A DNA stretch of 64,000 bases from Pseudalkalibacillus sp045920555. GTDB lineage: Bacteria; Bacillota; Bacilli; Bacillales; Fictibacillaceae. The notes under the pieces were generated by a model. The model had not been told where the DNA came from and ran no database searches. It was given only the letters and a program-made list of their open reading frames with translations. Location: the NCBI RefSeq assembly GCF_045920555.1, contig NZ_CP174509.1:4588001-4652000 (forward strand), given 5' to 3'. The position numbers were made by a program, and so were the translations under genes. Shown here in pieces: positions 1 to 8,627 of the stretch (position 1 is its first letter; each line of letters opens with the position of its first letter).

Positions 1-683
1 AGATTGATATCAGCCAGATCAGCTACTGGATTTCTTCCGAATTTTGTAAGCGAAATGGTCTCCGCTCCATTTTCTTTGGCAATCTTCAATGATTCGATGA
101 CATCCTTTGTACGTCCAGAGTAAGAAATGCCGAAAGCAACATCTTTTTCGGTCAGATTCGCACTGATCGTGCCTTGTGTATCAAAATCATAAGCAGCCTC
201 ACACCACCGATTGACCCTTGTCAGTTTCTGTTTGAAATCTTGGGCGATGACTGCAGAAGCACCGATACCGAAGACGGCGATTTTTCTTGCATTGCTCATA
301 ACCGATACAGTCTTTTCCACTTGTTCAGGTGAAAGAACGGATATTGTATCATTGATCGATTGGATATTGTTATGGGATATCGATGTAATGATGGATGATA
401 CCGAACCATCTGTCGGTATTTCTTGATAGGAATGATTGTTGTTATTGAACTGCGCCAGATCACCAGCGATCCGTAACTTCAATTCTTGAAATCCTTTATA
501 ACTTAGTGTCCTTGAAAGCCTTATGATCGTCGCTTCACTTACTTTCGTCTTTTTAGCCAGCTTTTGGACGGACAGATTGACAACCTCACCAGGATTCATC
601 AAGATGTACTCCGCCACTTTACGTTCCGAAGGCTTAAGTGAAGGCATAGACTCCTGAATGCTGATCAAACCACCATTTAACAT
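1..683 (-). CDS. murR: MurR/RpiR family transcriptional regulator (partial, C-terminus outside window)
   Basis: I read this by translating the minus strand from an ATG at 683, preceded by AGGAG. The protein starts MLNGGLISIQESM and has an N-terminal RpiR-type helix-turn-helix (about residues 15-75, with the motif VSEATIIRLSR). A SIS sugar-phosphate-binding domain follows (FGIGASAVIAQDF, then ISYSGRTKDVIESL). RpiR proteins with this layout sense amino-sugar phosphates; MurR senses N-acetylmuramic acid 6-phosphate. The downstream position relative to the namZ-like, esterase and PTS genes matches the muropeptide-recovery cluster of Bacillus. The gene runs off the left edge, so about 227 residues are visible. 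That it is MurR rather than another RpiR protein is inferred from neighbours. Confidence 0.85.
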   Translation of the reverse strand, partial: MLNGGLISIQESMPSLKPSERKVAEYILMNPGEVVNLSVQKLAKKTKVSEATIIRLSRTLSYKGFQELKLRIAGDLAQFNNNNHSYQEIPTDGSVSSIITSISHNNIQSINDTISVLSPEQVEKTVSVMSNARKIAVFGIGASAVIAQDFKQKLTRVNRWCEAAYDFDTQGTISANLTEKDVAFGISYSGRTKDVIESLKIAKENGAETISLTKFGRNPVADLADIN

Positions 684-723
684 AGTCAAATCTCCTAATT
701 TATCCTTATATTGATATTAAGTG

Positions 724-772
724 CAGAAAATAATATTACATAAATCAATACTATTAACGAAATATTATTACT
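724..772. promoter_or_regulatory. Candidate RpiR/MurR operator upstream of murR
   Basis: The murR 5' region contains CAGAAAATAATATTAC (from 724) and CGAAATATTATTAC (about 759-772). Both resemble sites ahead of the esterase gene (4174-4188) and the PTS gene (6446-6467). RpiR-family operators are commonly AT-rich imperfect palindromes of the type TGAAATATTATTTCA. Assignment is by shared sequence and position only. Confidence 0.4.
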
Positions 773-849
773 AAACTGAATTTTCAGAATGAAGGAGTCC
801 GACAATAAAACATATTTTCAGATCCATAGAATTGTATCCTTGGAATTCA

Positions 850-941
850 GGGGCTGACACAAAGCACCATTTTGTATCAAAAACACGATTTTTCAAAATG
901 TTGTTAAGTACGGAGAGACTAAGACGCTTATGGTCAGCCCC
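850..941 (-). repeat. Hairpin repeat element, copy 1 (3' of the namZ-like gene)
   Basis: The element is bounded by the inverted ends GGGGCTGAC and GTCAGCCCC and begins 12 bases after the namZ stop codon. Its interior is about 75% alike, in opposite orientation, to copy 2 at 4394-4511. Shared blocks include TTTTGTATCAAAA, ACACGATTTTT and AAAATGTTGTTAAGTACGGA. The transcript would fold into a long stem, so it may act as a terminator or 3' stabiliser. Confidence 0.75.
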
Positions 942-953
942 GTGATAACCATT

Positions 954-2219
954 CTAGTAGATCAAGTATTGTTCTCGTGTTTCTTTGAATTGATCAAGTC
1001 CTTCCTGCCACTGGGCTTGAATTTCCTCAACAGGTTGGCCGTCTTCAATCGCATCTCGGACCCATCCGTTCCCGATCAACAGATCAAAGAAAGAAACACC
1101 TGCACTGTTTTCTGCACGGAATTGGAACTCTTCAGGATACAAATCATGGATGGTTTTTACGAGATGTAATCCTGTTTCAACAGGTGAGAACGCCTTTTTA
1201 TCCGTTACATGAAGCTGTACACCATGACTCAATTTTCCGCTATGCTTCGAGAAGGTCGGCGTAAATGAAGCTGCCCTGAAGGTGACCCCTTTCAGATCCA
1301 ATGCATTGAGTTCTGCTGCAAGTTCTGTACTGTTGATGAAGGGTGCTCCGATCAATTCAAACGGCTTCGTCGTCCCTCTTCCTTCCGACACATTTGTCCC
1401 TTCAATCAACGCTGCACCTGGATAGACGAGAGCTGTTTCCAGTGTAGGCATGTTCGGTGAAGGGAGGACGAATTCAAGCGGTGTTTCATCGTAATACATA
1501 TTCCGTTTCCAGCCTTCCATCTTGACGACGGTCAGATTTGCGCCGATATCGAATTCGTCATTGAACAATTGCGCCAGCTCTCCGACTGTCATCCCATGAC
1601 GGAGCGGAATCGGATACATGCCTACAAATGAACTGTAATTAGAATCAAGCACTGGCCCTTCTACTTTCGTTCCGCTGATCGGATTAGGGCGGTCCAGGAC
1701 GATGAACGGGATATCGTTTTCAGCTGCTGCTTCCATCGCATAAGCCATCGTGTAAATATACGTGTAAAAACGTGTACCCACATCCTGAATATCAAACAGG
1801 AGCACATCTATGTTTTCCAGCATCTCGGGCGTCGGTTTTCTAGTTGATCCATAGAGGCTGTAAACAGGTAGTCCTGTCTCTTCATCAATGTAAAATTCGA
1901 CATATTCACCTGCTTGAGCGCTTCCACGAACACCGTGCTCGGGACCATAGAGTGTAGTGAGATTCACATCAGGATCATCATGGAGCAAATCTACAATACT
2001 ATTAAGCTCCTGATCGACTCCAGTAGGATTCGTGATCAACCCTACTCTCTGTCCTTCAATCAGGTCCTTCTGTTCATCCAGCAACACTTCTACGCCGAGC
2101 TTGAACTCCTTATGTTTTTCTTTTCCGTGACCCTTACCGTTGTTGTCATGAGCGAGCGCGACTGTAAGTGACGATAGTGCGAGAATGGATGTAAGCACCA
2201 TGACCAACCATTTTTTCAC
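954..2219 (-). CDS. namZ: NamZ-like exo-beta-N-acetylmuramidase (DUF1343 family), secreted
   Basis: 421 residues. An N-terminal signal peptide (MKKWLVMVLTSILALSSLTVALA) is followed by a DUF1343/YbbC fold. Visible family motifs are RVGLITNPTGVD (about 58-69), LYGPEHGVRG (about 90-99), DIQDVGTRFYTYIYTM (about 144-159), LDRPNPI (about 176-182) and SPNMPTLETALVYPG. Bacillus YbbC (NamZ) releases terminal MurNAc from peptidoglycan fragments. The start is GTG with a GGAGGG ribosome site in front. It lies between the esterase gene and murR on the same strand, as in the Bacillus mur cluster; no nagZ gene is visible between them. Confidence 0.88.
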   Translation of the reverse strand: MKKWLVMVLTSILALSSLTVALAHDNNGKGHGKEKHKEFKLGVEVLLDEQKDLIEGQRVGLITNPTGVDQELNSIVDLLHDDPDVNLTTLYGPEHGVRGSAQAGEYVEFYIDEETGLPVYSLYGSTRKPTPEMLENIDVLLFDIQDVGTRFYTYIYTMAYAMEAAAENDIPFIVLDRPNPISGTKVEGPVLDSNYSSFVGMYPIPLRHGMTVGELAQLFNDEFDIGANLTVVKMEGWKRNMYYDETPLEFVLPSPNMPTLETALVYPGAALIEGTNVSEGRGTTKPFELIGAPFINSTELAAELNALDLKGVTFRAASFTPTFSKHSGKLSHGVQLHVTDKKAFSPVETGLHLVKTIHDLYPEEFQFRAENSAGVSFFDLLIGNGWVRDAIEDGQPVEEIQAQWQEGLDQFKETREQYLIY

Positions 2220-2279
2220 GTCAATCCCTCCAATTTTTCAGATTTTGATTCCTAAAAACATCCAAAGCCTAGGTTAGGA

Positions 2280-3986
2280 TTAAAACCTGCGCTGGTACCA
2301 TCCTACTCCGGACCATTCAGGTTTCAACACCGTTCCATCTAGTAGTGTGAGTTTTAAGTTATCCAGATACCAACCTCTTCCATTCGTATAGGAATCTGTT
2401 TTATAGTTGAACCTTATGTGTTTCGTTTTGGCAGGAACCTGGACTGCTATCCCGCTCCAATCCTTGCTACCGGTCAACGGCTCATGGATCCGGGTCCAAT
2501 TTTCACCATCCTCAGAGACTTCGATGTGTCCAAAATCATAATCTGATTCAAGCCTGTACCAAGTGTCAAAAGTCAATGTTGCAGATTCCTCTAAATCCAC
2601 TTGTGCAGCAAGTGGACGTTCCAGGGTGTCTCCATAACCAGAAAACCATGCTGGACTCTTATCATTCATGGGAACTGGTATTGAATCGGCTACTTTTCTA
2701 GCGAATGCACGCCGTGCTACATTAGTAGATACGGTATTTCTCGTTGGATGTACACGGTTTGTCAGCAGGATGGCTATTGTAGCATTATTCAGGTCGACAA
2801 CGACAGAGGTACCAGTATATCCGGTATGGCCGACAGTCGATTCAGAAGAAAGAGCATCCATGAACCATCCTTGCTGGATCTCCCAGCCTAACCCATGATC
2901 ATCTCCAGGAAACTCCGGAATCTGGTTTTCTACGAGTAGTTTCACAGTATCTGGATGAAGGATCTGCTCATCTCCATATCTGCCTTCATTTACATACATA
3001 TGGGCAAGTTTGGCGAGATCCTTAGCAGTAGAGAATACGCCTGCATGACCTGCTACTCCATCCAAGGACCAGGCATTTTCATCATGGACTGTTCCCCAGA
3101 CGAGACCTCGGCCTGTCCATGGCTGATATTCCGTTGCAGCAATTCTTTCTTTTAAAGTGGAAGGCGGATTATACATCGTATCCTCCATCCCCAACGGATC
3201 TGTGATATTCTCTTTTACATATTGATCCAATCGTTTTCCTGAAAGACGTTCTACTAGTGCACCGAGCGTGATCATGTTCAAATCGCTGTATGTATAAGCC
3301 TTGCCCGGTTCATTTTTTAGTGGATGGGCGAATACGATCTGTAATCGATCCTCCCTGTTTTCTCCTTGCGTATAGAGTGGAATCCATGCGGTAAATCCTG
3401 AGGTGTGGGTCATCAGTTGTCTGATAGTCACTTCTTCTTTTCCATTTTGGGCAAATTCCGGGATATAGTCTGCAACCGGGTCGTCCAGATTAAAGGCGCC
3501 GTTTTCGTAGAGTTTCATTGCAGCTGTAGTCGTGAAGATCTTACTGATCGAGGCAAGGTCGAAAATGGTATTTTCTTGCATCCTGACTGGGTTTTCCATT
3601 TCATTTTTGCTGTCATCGGAATATCGTGCCGCATATCCATATGCTTCTTCTTTGACGACATGGCCTCTCCTGGCAACAAAGGTGACGGCACCTGGCATAA
3701 CTTCATCTTCAATCATCGTCTCCATGACTCCATCGATTTCATGCAAAGGCGCTTCTCTCATTCCTGCTGCTTTCGCGGATCCTGGATGGAGGACTGGTGA
3801 TATCGGTCCGGGTTCTCCCCACGAAAACTCAGGGTGTGCGTTATTCATTGCAGTTTTGCTTTGATGCTTTTCAATCGACTGTTTGATGGGGTGTTGTCCT
3901 TCTGCATTCGAAACATGACCACTCACAAATAAACTTGTACCTCCTAACAATACGGCCAAAGCAATCGGTAAGGATTTCTTTTCCAT
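2280..3986 (-). CDS. Secreted beta-lactamase-fold serine hydrolase (YbbE-type esterase/amidase)
   Basis: 568 residues with a signal peptide (MEKKSLPIALAVLLGGTSLFVSG). The beta-lactamase/class C fold covers about residues 75-420, with the nucleophile motif SISK (within FDLASISKIFTT), YSDLN as the YxN equivalent and GHTG near residue 385. In B. subtilis the equivalent gene ybbE sits beside namZ and murR and is credited with removing the peptide from muropeptides. The last 130 or so residues look like a beta-sandwich, carbohydrate-binding-like extension that B. subtilis YbbE (about 440 residues) lacks. The ATG has a strong AAGGAGGAG site. The gene is 60 bases from namZ, so probably co-transcribed. 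Confidence 0.8.
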   Translation of the reverse strand: MEKKSLPIALAVLLGGTSLFVSGHVSNAEGQHPIKQSIEKHQSKTAMNNAHPEFSWGEPGPISPVLHPGSAKAAGMREAPLHEIDGVMETMIEDEVMPGAVTFVARRGHVVKEEAYGYAARYSDDSKNEMENPVRMQENTIFDLASISKIFTTTAAMKLYENGAFNLDDPVADYIPEFAQNGKEEVTIRQLMTHTSGFTAWIPLYTQGENREDRLQIVFAHPLKNEPGKAYTYSDLNMITLGALVERLSGKRLDQYVKENITDPLGMEDTMYNPPSTLKERIAATEYQPWTGRGLVWGTVHDENAWSLDGVAGHAGVFSTAKDLAKLAHMYVNEGRYGDEQILHPDTVKLLVENQIPEFPGDDHGLGWEIQQGWFMDALSSESTVGHTGYTGTSVVVDLNNATIAILLTNRVHPTRNTVSTNVARRAFARKVADSIPVPMNDKSPAWFSGYGDTLERPLAAQVDLEESATLTFDTWYRLESDYDFGHIEVSEDGENWTRIHEPLTGSKDWSGIAVQVPAKTKHIRFNYKTDSYTNGRGWYLDNLKLTLLDGTVLKPEWSGVGWYQRRF

Positions 3987-4173
3987 AGCTCCTCCTTGTC
4001 AAGTTTGTGATAGAAACTCACGGAACCCTCCCTCCCTGAATTTGTAAGTGTTATCAAAATGTAGTTTAAGAGTACCTAAGCTCCAAACGGGTTGTCTATA
4101 CCACTTAAGTCCCTGACCACCGATTTATCGTCCGTTAATCGTGACATTGGAATTGGGTAGATTTCTTTATTTT

Positions 4174-4188
4174 TGAAATATTATGACA
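4174..4188. promoter_or_regulatory. Candidate RpiR/MurR operator upstream of the esterase gene
   Basis: TGAAATATTATGACA lies about 190 bases before the esterase start. It is close to the palindromic RpiR-type motif and shares GAAATATTA with the site upstream of murR. This suggests one regulator controls all three transcription units. Not proven. Confidence 0.4.
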
Positions 4189-4257
4189 TATTATAACTGG
4201 AGATTAGAAGTATTGTTTCGCAAGATGGAAAAGGTTGAGGACAAATATTCCACTATT

Positions 4258-4362
4258 TGTGACAAACAGGGGTTGGAGGACATCTGGTCCTTTATTTGGG
4301 TAAAACGCCGCTGATTTTAAATGATTTTTCGCAAATAAGGTCTGTGGTGGCCGCTATAAAAA
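4258..4362. repeat. Dispersed AAATAAGG-type repeat pair
   Basis: A copy reading AAATAAGGTCTGTGGTGGCC is found at 4333-4352. An inverted relative (GGACATCTGGTCCTTTATTT) is at about 4279-4298, with TGTGACAAAC just before it. The same motif family occurs three times after metH (48913-49045), also next to TGTGACAAAC. The rest of the 3987-4393 intergenic stretch shows no coding potential that I can support. Confidence 0.5.
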
Positions 4363-4393
4363 TACCATGTGGATCAATTTATAAAAGTGGAAA

Positions 4394-4511
4394 GGAGCTG
4401 ACCCATAAGTGTCTGAGTCCCTCCGTACTTAACAACATTTTGAGAAAAATCGTGTTTTGATACAAAATGTTGTCTTGGAGGTGTCGGACACTTATCTTTT
4501 GGGTCAGCCCC
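4394..4511 (+). repeat. Hairpin repeat element, copy 2 (3' of the nagE-like gene)
   Basis: Ends GGAGCTGAC and GTCAGCCCC form a terminal inverted repeat, with a nested stem (ACATTTTG against CAAAATGT) and a second outer pair (AAGTGTCTGAG against GTGTCGGACACTT). It starts 11 bases after the nagE stop and is inverted relative to copy 1 at 850-941. A T run (TTTTT) follows on the plus strand. Confidence 0.75.
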
Positions 4512-4522
4512 TTTTTACATGA

Positions 4523-6424
4523 TTATGAATCAATATTTATGATCCCGTGTTCTCCTCGTAGAACCTTGCCCGTTTTCTTTAAGACTACCTTTTCGTTTTC
4601 TTCTAAGTTGGTGAATACGATCGGAGTTACGACCGAGCGAGCGTTCTTCATCAGGTAATCGAGATCCAGCTCGATCAAATTCTGCCCTTGTTTCACCTCA
4701 TCGCCAGCTTTAATATACGTTTTGAAGCCTTGACCATTCAGTTCTACTGTATCTAGACCGATATGGATCAGAATCTCATAACCTTGTCTGGATTCGATTC
4801 CGATTGCATGCTTGGTAGGGAATATATTGGCGATCTTCCCGTCGACAGGTGAAGTCACTAGATTGCCAGTTGGTTCAATGGCGAATCCATCTCCCATCAT
4901 TTTTTCCGCAAAGGTAGGGTCATCCACTTCTTCAATCGGTATCACGTTTCCATCGATTGGAACTGTAAAATCACGAGCACCCATGTTCGTTTTCTTGCTT
5001 TGCTTCACCTCACTATGAGATGGACTGGAAGCTTCTTCGTATGATCCCCCGGCCATTTGCCGTTGCATGGAAGTCGCGACGAACTCGACATTCGTACCGA
5101 CGATGACCTGGAGATTGGTCCGGTCCATTTTCATGACGCCTCTTGCACCATGCTTTTTCAACCCTTTTTCGTCGACCGAATCCATGTCAGCAACCTTTAA
5201 ACGTAAACGGGTCGCACAGCTGTCAAGTGCTTGAATGTTTTGTTTGCCACCAAGTGCTTGGAGGAAATGATGAGCCATCACATCATGTTTATTGCCACTA
5301 GGTGTTCCGGATTCTGGTCCTTCACTTTCTTCTTCATTATCATCTTCGCGCCCCGGCGTCTTTAAATCCAGCGCTTTGATAAGGAAATAGAAAACGACAA
5401 AATAGATTGCCGCATATACCAGACCCACACCGAATAGCAGCCACTCACCTTTAGCAATACCAAGGTTCAGGAAGAAGTCGATTGCTCCAGCCGAAAAACC
5501 GAATCCATGATGGATATCCAGAACATAGGCTACTACCATTGCGCTTCCAGTAAGAAAAGCATGTACACCATACAAGATAGGTGATAAAAACATGAATGAG
5601 AACTCGATCGGCTCTGTAATTCCTGTCAAGAAGGAAGTGAAAGCCAATCCGATCAACATCCCTGTTACAGCTTTCTTCTTTTCCTTCTTAGCTGCCGCAA
5701 TCATCGCAAAACATGCAGCAGGAAGTCCAAACATCATGATCGGGAAAAACCCAGCCATAAAGATACCGGCTTCAGGATCACCGGCGAAGAAACGATGCAG
5801 ATCTCCAGTAGCGCCATTATATTCGCCAAATACGAACCAGACAAGACTATTGAGCACATGATGCAGACCGATCGGAATCAGCAGGCGGTTCATGAAACCA
5901 TAGATTCCTACTCCAGCTGCTCCAGCATCGATGATCCATTGACCGACTGCATTGATACCGTCTTGGATCGGTGGCCAGATGAAGCCAAAAATCGCCGCTA
6001 GTACAACCATCGCCCCAGCCGTTATGATCGGAACGAAACGTCTGCCGCCAAAAAAACCAAGATAATCAGGAAGTTCAATGTCATAAAAGCGGTTATAAAG
6101 TAATCCCGCCACTACACCGGACAATATCCCGCCAAGGAAGGCCATATTGATGTCTTCATTTATAGCCTGTGTCCCCTGGGTCAAGATAAAAAATGCCACC
6201 GCACCAGCTAACCCTGCTGCTCCATTCGAATCTTTTGCCAAACCGATAGCCACCCCGATTGCGAAAAGCAATGGAAGATGGTCAAAGATGGCCGCACCTG
6301 CAGCTGCAATGAATGGAATACCCATTAGATCATCTTGTCCTAACCGTAAGAGCAATGCAGCTGCAGGCATGATTGCAATCGGGAGCATCAAAGCTCTCCC
6401 AATACGTTGCAAAAATCCTAACAT
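4523..6424 (-). CDS. nagE: PTS N-acetylglucosamine-type permease, EIICBA
   Basis: 633 residues in the order EIIC (membrane, about 1-360), EIIB (about 380-460) and EIIA (about 485-630). The EIIB phospho-cysteine is in ALDSCATRLRL (about Cys403) and the EIIA phospho-histidine in LIHIGLDTVELNG (about His554). EIIC motifs such as GLHHVLNSLVWFVFGEYNG and LTGITEPIEFSFMF are of the GlcNAc/glucose subfamily and favour GlcNAc. It imports and phosphorylates an amino sugar using HPr. Adjacent cell-wall hydrolase genes fit GlcNAc (or MurNAc) recovery. ATG at 6424 is chosen because AAAAGGAGG lies at proper distance; a TTG six bases upstream is less likely. No EIIB/EIIC split is seen. Confidence 0.87.
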   Translation of the reverse strand: MLGFLQRIGRALMLPIAIMPAAALLLRLGQDDLMGIPFIAAAGAAIFDHLPLLFAIGVAIGLAKDSNGAAGLAGAVAFFILTQGTQAINEDINMAFLGGILSGVVAGLLYNRFYDIELPDYLGFFGGRRFVPIITAGAMVVLAAIFGFIWPPIQDGINAVGQWIIDAGAAGVGIYGFMNRLLIPIGLHHVLNSLVWFVFGEYNGATGDLHRFFAGDPEAGIFMAGFFPIMMFGLPAACFAMIAAAKKEKKKAVTGMLIGLAFTSFLTGITEPIEFSFMFLSPILYGVHAFLTGSAMVVAYVLDIHHGFGFSAGAIDFFLNLGIAKGEWLLFGVGLVYAAIYFVVFYFLIKALDLKTPGREDDNEEESEGPESGTPSGNKHDVMAHHFLQALGGKQNIQALDSCATRLRLKVADMDSVDEKGLKKHGARGVMKMDRTNLQVIVGTNVEFVATSMQRQMAGGSYEEASSPSHSEVKQSKKTNMGARDFTVPIDGNVIPIEEVDDPTFAEKMMGDGFAIEPTGNLVTSPVDGKIANIFPTKHAIGIESRQGYEILIHIGLDTVELNGQGFKTYIKAGDEVKQGQNLIELDLDYLMKNARSVVTPIVFTNLEENEKVVLKKTGKVLRGEHGIINIDS

Positions 6425-6445
6425 AATCAATCCTCCTTTTACTAT

Positions 6446-6467
6446 TAGAAATATTCAGAAAATAATA
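6446..6467. promoter_or_regulatory. Candidate RpiR-type operator upstream of nagE
   Basis: GAAATATTCAGAAAATAATA begins about 23 bases before the nagE start. It shares CAGAAAATAATA exactly with the murR upstream region (724-735). A common 12-mer in front of two functionally linked genes supports a shared operator. Confidence 0.4.
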
Positions 6468-6708
6468 CCTAACATACATAGATATATCAAAAAAACCTCA
6501 AAAATAGTTTTAAAATTTCATAAATAGGATAAAAGTACGAAATATAATTCCCAGATTTCTTTTAAGAGAAATATATGAAGCCTTCATAAGGACATTTCAT
6601 CCGCTTTATGGCAATGGACTTGTCTTATGACACCTTCATACGCCATAGAAAGGGAATGAATTTTGCAAAAATCAAATCAGCCATCCTCCTCTAAAAAAGT
6701 GAGAGCAC

Positions 6709-6753
6709 AAAAAAAGGTTGAGAAATCCCTTCTATAGCTAGAAGCAACTTTAT
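6709..6753 (-). terminator. Rho-independent terminator downstream of the 128-residue membrane-anchored protein gene
   Basis: On the minus strand the RNA reads AAAGTTG, an inner TTCT-AGCTAT-AGAA hairpin, then CAACCTTTTTTT. The stem plus U run lies about 90 bases after the stop at 6842. The remainder of 6468-6841 has a possible degraded repeat (AAAGGGAATGAATTTTGC at about 6650) resembling one end of the MITE at 56183-56505, but no gene. Confidence 0.6.
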
Positions 6754-6841
6754 ACATCCCTTTCGCTCACCTTCTTCATCCTAATAATACTCCGACCCGG
6801 CTGAAAAAAGGTGTGCAAAGACACACAATATCCATTAAATG

Positions 6842-7228
6842 TTACGGTAAATGAAATTTATAGTTTGAATTGATTAGATATCCTTTAAAAAGAAAAGCGT
6901 AGTGATGATCTTCAGCTTTCAACGTTAAATGTTCTGCCTTTCCGTCATCTCCCCTTTTGAATAAGAGCCTGCCTGATGGTTTTTCAAAACTTATTTCGGC
7001 TGCATTTTCTCTCGGACAAGAATTAAGCGAATCGACTATCTCTTTTATTTCATCTGAATCCTCCGTAGTGAAATAGGAATTTTTCAGATTTACCTCGATC
7101 GAGCTGACTTCATATGTAATCAATTCTTTTCGGAATATGTTTTTACAGGATTGATCATAAAGCATGGAGGAAATGAAAATGACAAGAGTCAGAATCGTTC
7201 CAATAATAAGGATCAAAATTTTTTTCAT
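6842..7228 (-). CDS. Hypothetical membrane-anchored protein
   Basis: 128 residues. One N-terminal hydrophobic segment (about residues 4-24, ILILIIGTILTLVIFISSML) is followed by a hydrophilic domain with two cysteines. There is no lipobox, so the protein is probably anchored by an uncleaved segment and faces outside. I do not recognise the family. The gene stands alone between two terminators, so it is likely monocistronic. An ATG start and a downstream terminator support that it is real; the upstream ribosome site is modest (AAGTAAGGTC before the ATG). Confidence 0.6.
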   Translation of the reverse strand: MKKILILIIGTILTLVIFISSMLYDQSCKNIFRKELITYEVSSIEVNLKNSYFTTEDSDEIKEIVDSLNSCPRENAAEISFEKPSGRLLFKRGDDGKAEHLTLKAEDHHYAFLFKGYLINSNYKFHLP

Positions 7229-7314
7229 ATGGGGACCTTACTTTTCATGACTAGAAAATATTGGATATATTTAAGGTTTCCTTATTCATATCAGAATCCC
7301 TTTTATAAAAGAAA

Positions 7315-7345
7315 AAAATGATCGGCTATTATCAGCTAATCATTT
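7315..7345 (-). terminator. Terminator overlapping the DEAD-box helicase stop codon
   Basis: On the minus strand AAATGATTAGCT pairs across a short loop with AGCCGATCATTT, followed by TTTTTTC. The stem includes the helicase stop codon TAG. Confidence 0.65.
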
Positions 7346-8493
7346 TTACTTCGTCTATTTTGTTGGTGTTTTGTGGCAGATTTAACGTCCACTTCCATCC
7401 TGTCTATTCTTTTTTCGATAGCAGCTTCAATCATTCTCAGGGTGTTACGATCTTTTGAAGCAATGAAGGTGATCGCCATTCCTTTTTCCCCAGCTCGCCC
7501 AGTCCTGCCGATCCGATGGATATAACTCTCCGTATCCTGTGGTACATCATAATTGAAAATGTGTGAAACCCCTTCGATATCAAGTCCCCTCGAGGCTACA
7601 TCGGTCGCAATCAACATATGGATTTCGCCATTTCGGAAACGTTTCATGACATCCTCACGCTTTGCTTGAGACAGCCCGCCATGCAGCTCATCTGTCAAAT
7701 ATCCTTTTTCTGATAAAGCATTATGCAGTTTACTTACCCGCCGCTGCGTCCGGCAAAAAATGATCGCTAGAAACGGCTGTGTCTCTTTGACCACTTTCAA
7801 TAATGCATTCTTCTTTTGGCGGTCCGTCGTTTCTACCACATACTGTTTGATTTCTTGAACGGTTTTGGTCGTCGTTTTTACTTTTATTTGTTTAGGAGAA
7901 CGCATATAACGGTTAGCGAGCTGCCGGATGTCATTCGGCATCGTTGCAGAAAAAAGCGCTGTTTGCCTCGATTCATGAGTATGATTGATGATTGCTTCGA
8001 CATCCTCTAGAAAACCGATATAAAGCATTTGGTCTGCTTCATCCAGAACAAGCATCGAAACATTTGAAAAGTCGATTGTCCCTCTTCGGATATGATCCAA
8101 AATCCTGCCTGGTGTCCCGATTACGATATGTACACTATTTTCAAGCTTTCGGATTTGTTGAAGTACATCCTGACCACCATAAACCGCTAGAACTTTGATT
8201 TTCTCATCATCTGTCAACTTGTATAGCTCATTTGTCACTTGCAGCGCCAGTTCTCTTGTCGGCATGATGATCAAGCCCTGGATGACATTTTGATCGGGAC
8301 GGATTTTCTCCAGCATCGGGAGGAGGAAGGCATAGGTTTTGCCTGAACCTGTCTGAGCCTGGGCAACGATATCTTCCCCTTTTTTTAAAAGAGGAATTGA
8401 TTGTACCTGTATTTTAGTAGGATGGGTGATACTCTGATCCGCCAATTTTTTCATATACTTTTGTGATAATCCTAATGTTTTAAAGTCTGTCAT
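7336..8493 (-). CDS. DEAD-box ATP-dependent RNA helicase
   Basis: 385 residues. All core motifs are present in order: the Q motif (HPTKIQVQSIP), motif I AQTGSGKT, Ia PTRELALQV, Ib TPGR, II DEAD, III SAT, IV IIFCRT, V ATDVASRGLDIEGV and VI HRIGRTGRAG. The tail after motif VI is only about 40 residues, so it lacks the RNA-binding C-terminal domain of DbpA-type or long CshA-type helicases and resembles the small YfmL-type enzymes involved in ribosome assembly or cold adaptation. I place the start at 8493 because CAGGTG stands 5 bases before that ATG; an upstream in-frame ATG at 8556 would add 21 residues unlike the family. Confidence 0.92.
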   Translation of the reverse strand: MTDFKTLGLSQKYMKKLADQSITHPTKIQVQSIPLLKKGEDIVAQAQTGSGKTYAFLLPMLEKIRPDQNVIQGLIIMPTRELALQVTNELYKLTDDEKIKVLAVYGGQDVLQQIRKLENSVHIVIGTPGRILDHIRRGTIDFSNVSMLVLDEADQMLYIGFLEDVEAIINHTHESRQTALFSATMPNDIRQLANRYMRSPKQIKVKTTTKTVQEIKQYVVETTDRQKKNALLKVVKETQPFLAIIFCRTQRRVSKLHNALSEKGYLTDELHGGLSQAKREDVMKRFRNGEIHMLIATDVASRGLDIEGVSHIFNYDVPQDTESYIHRIGRTGRAGEKGMAITFIASKDRNTLRMIEAAIEKRIDRMEVDVKSATKHQQNRRSKND

Positions 8494-8627
8494 ATATGTC
8501 ACCTGTTCTTCCCATGATCTTAAACAATTATTAAATGTTTGTTGGTATTTTTTCAATAAAGAAAGCCAACTTATCTCTTAATCATGATTTAAAAAGTATA
8601 CTTCCGGTTTCAAAATTTGTATATAGA

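Noticed and set aside
3405..3800. 131-residue plus-strand open frame
   Set aside because: Antisense shadow of the beta-lactamase-fold gene, with no ribosome site.
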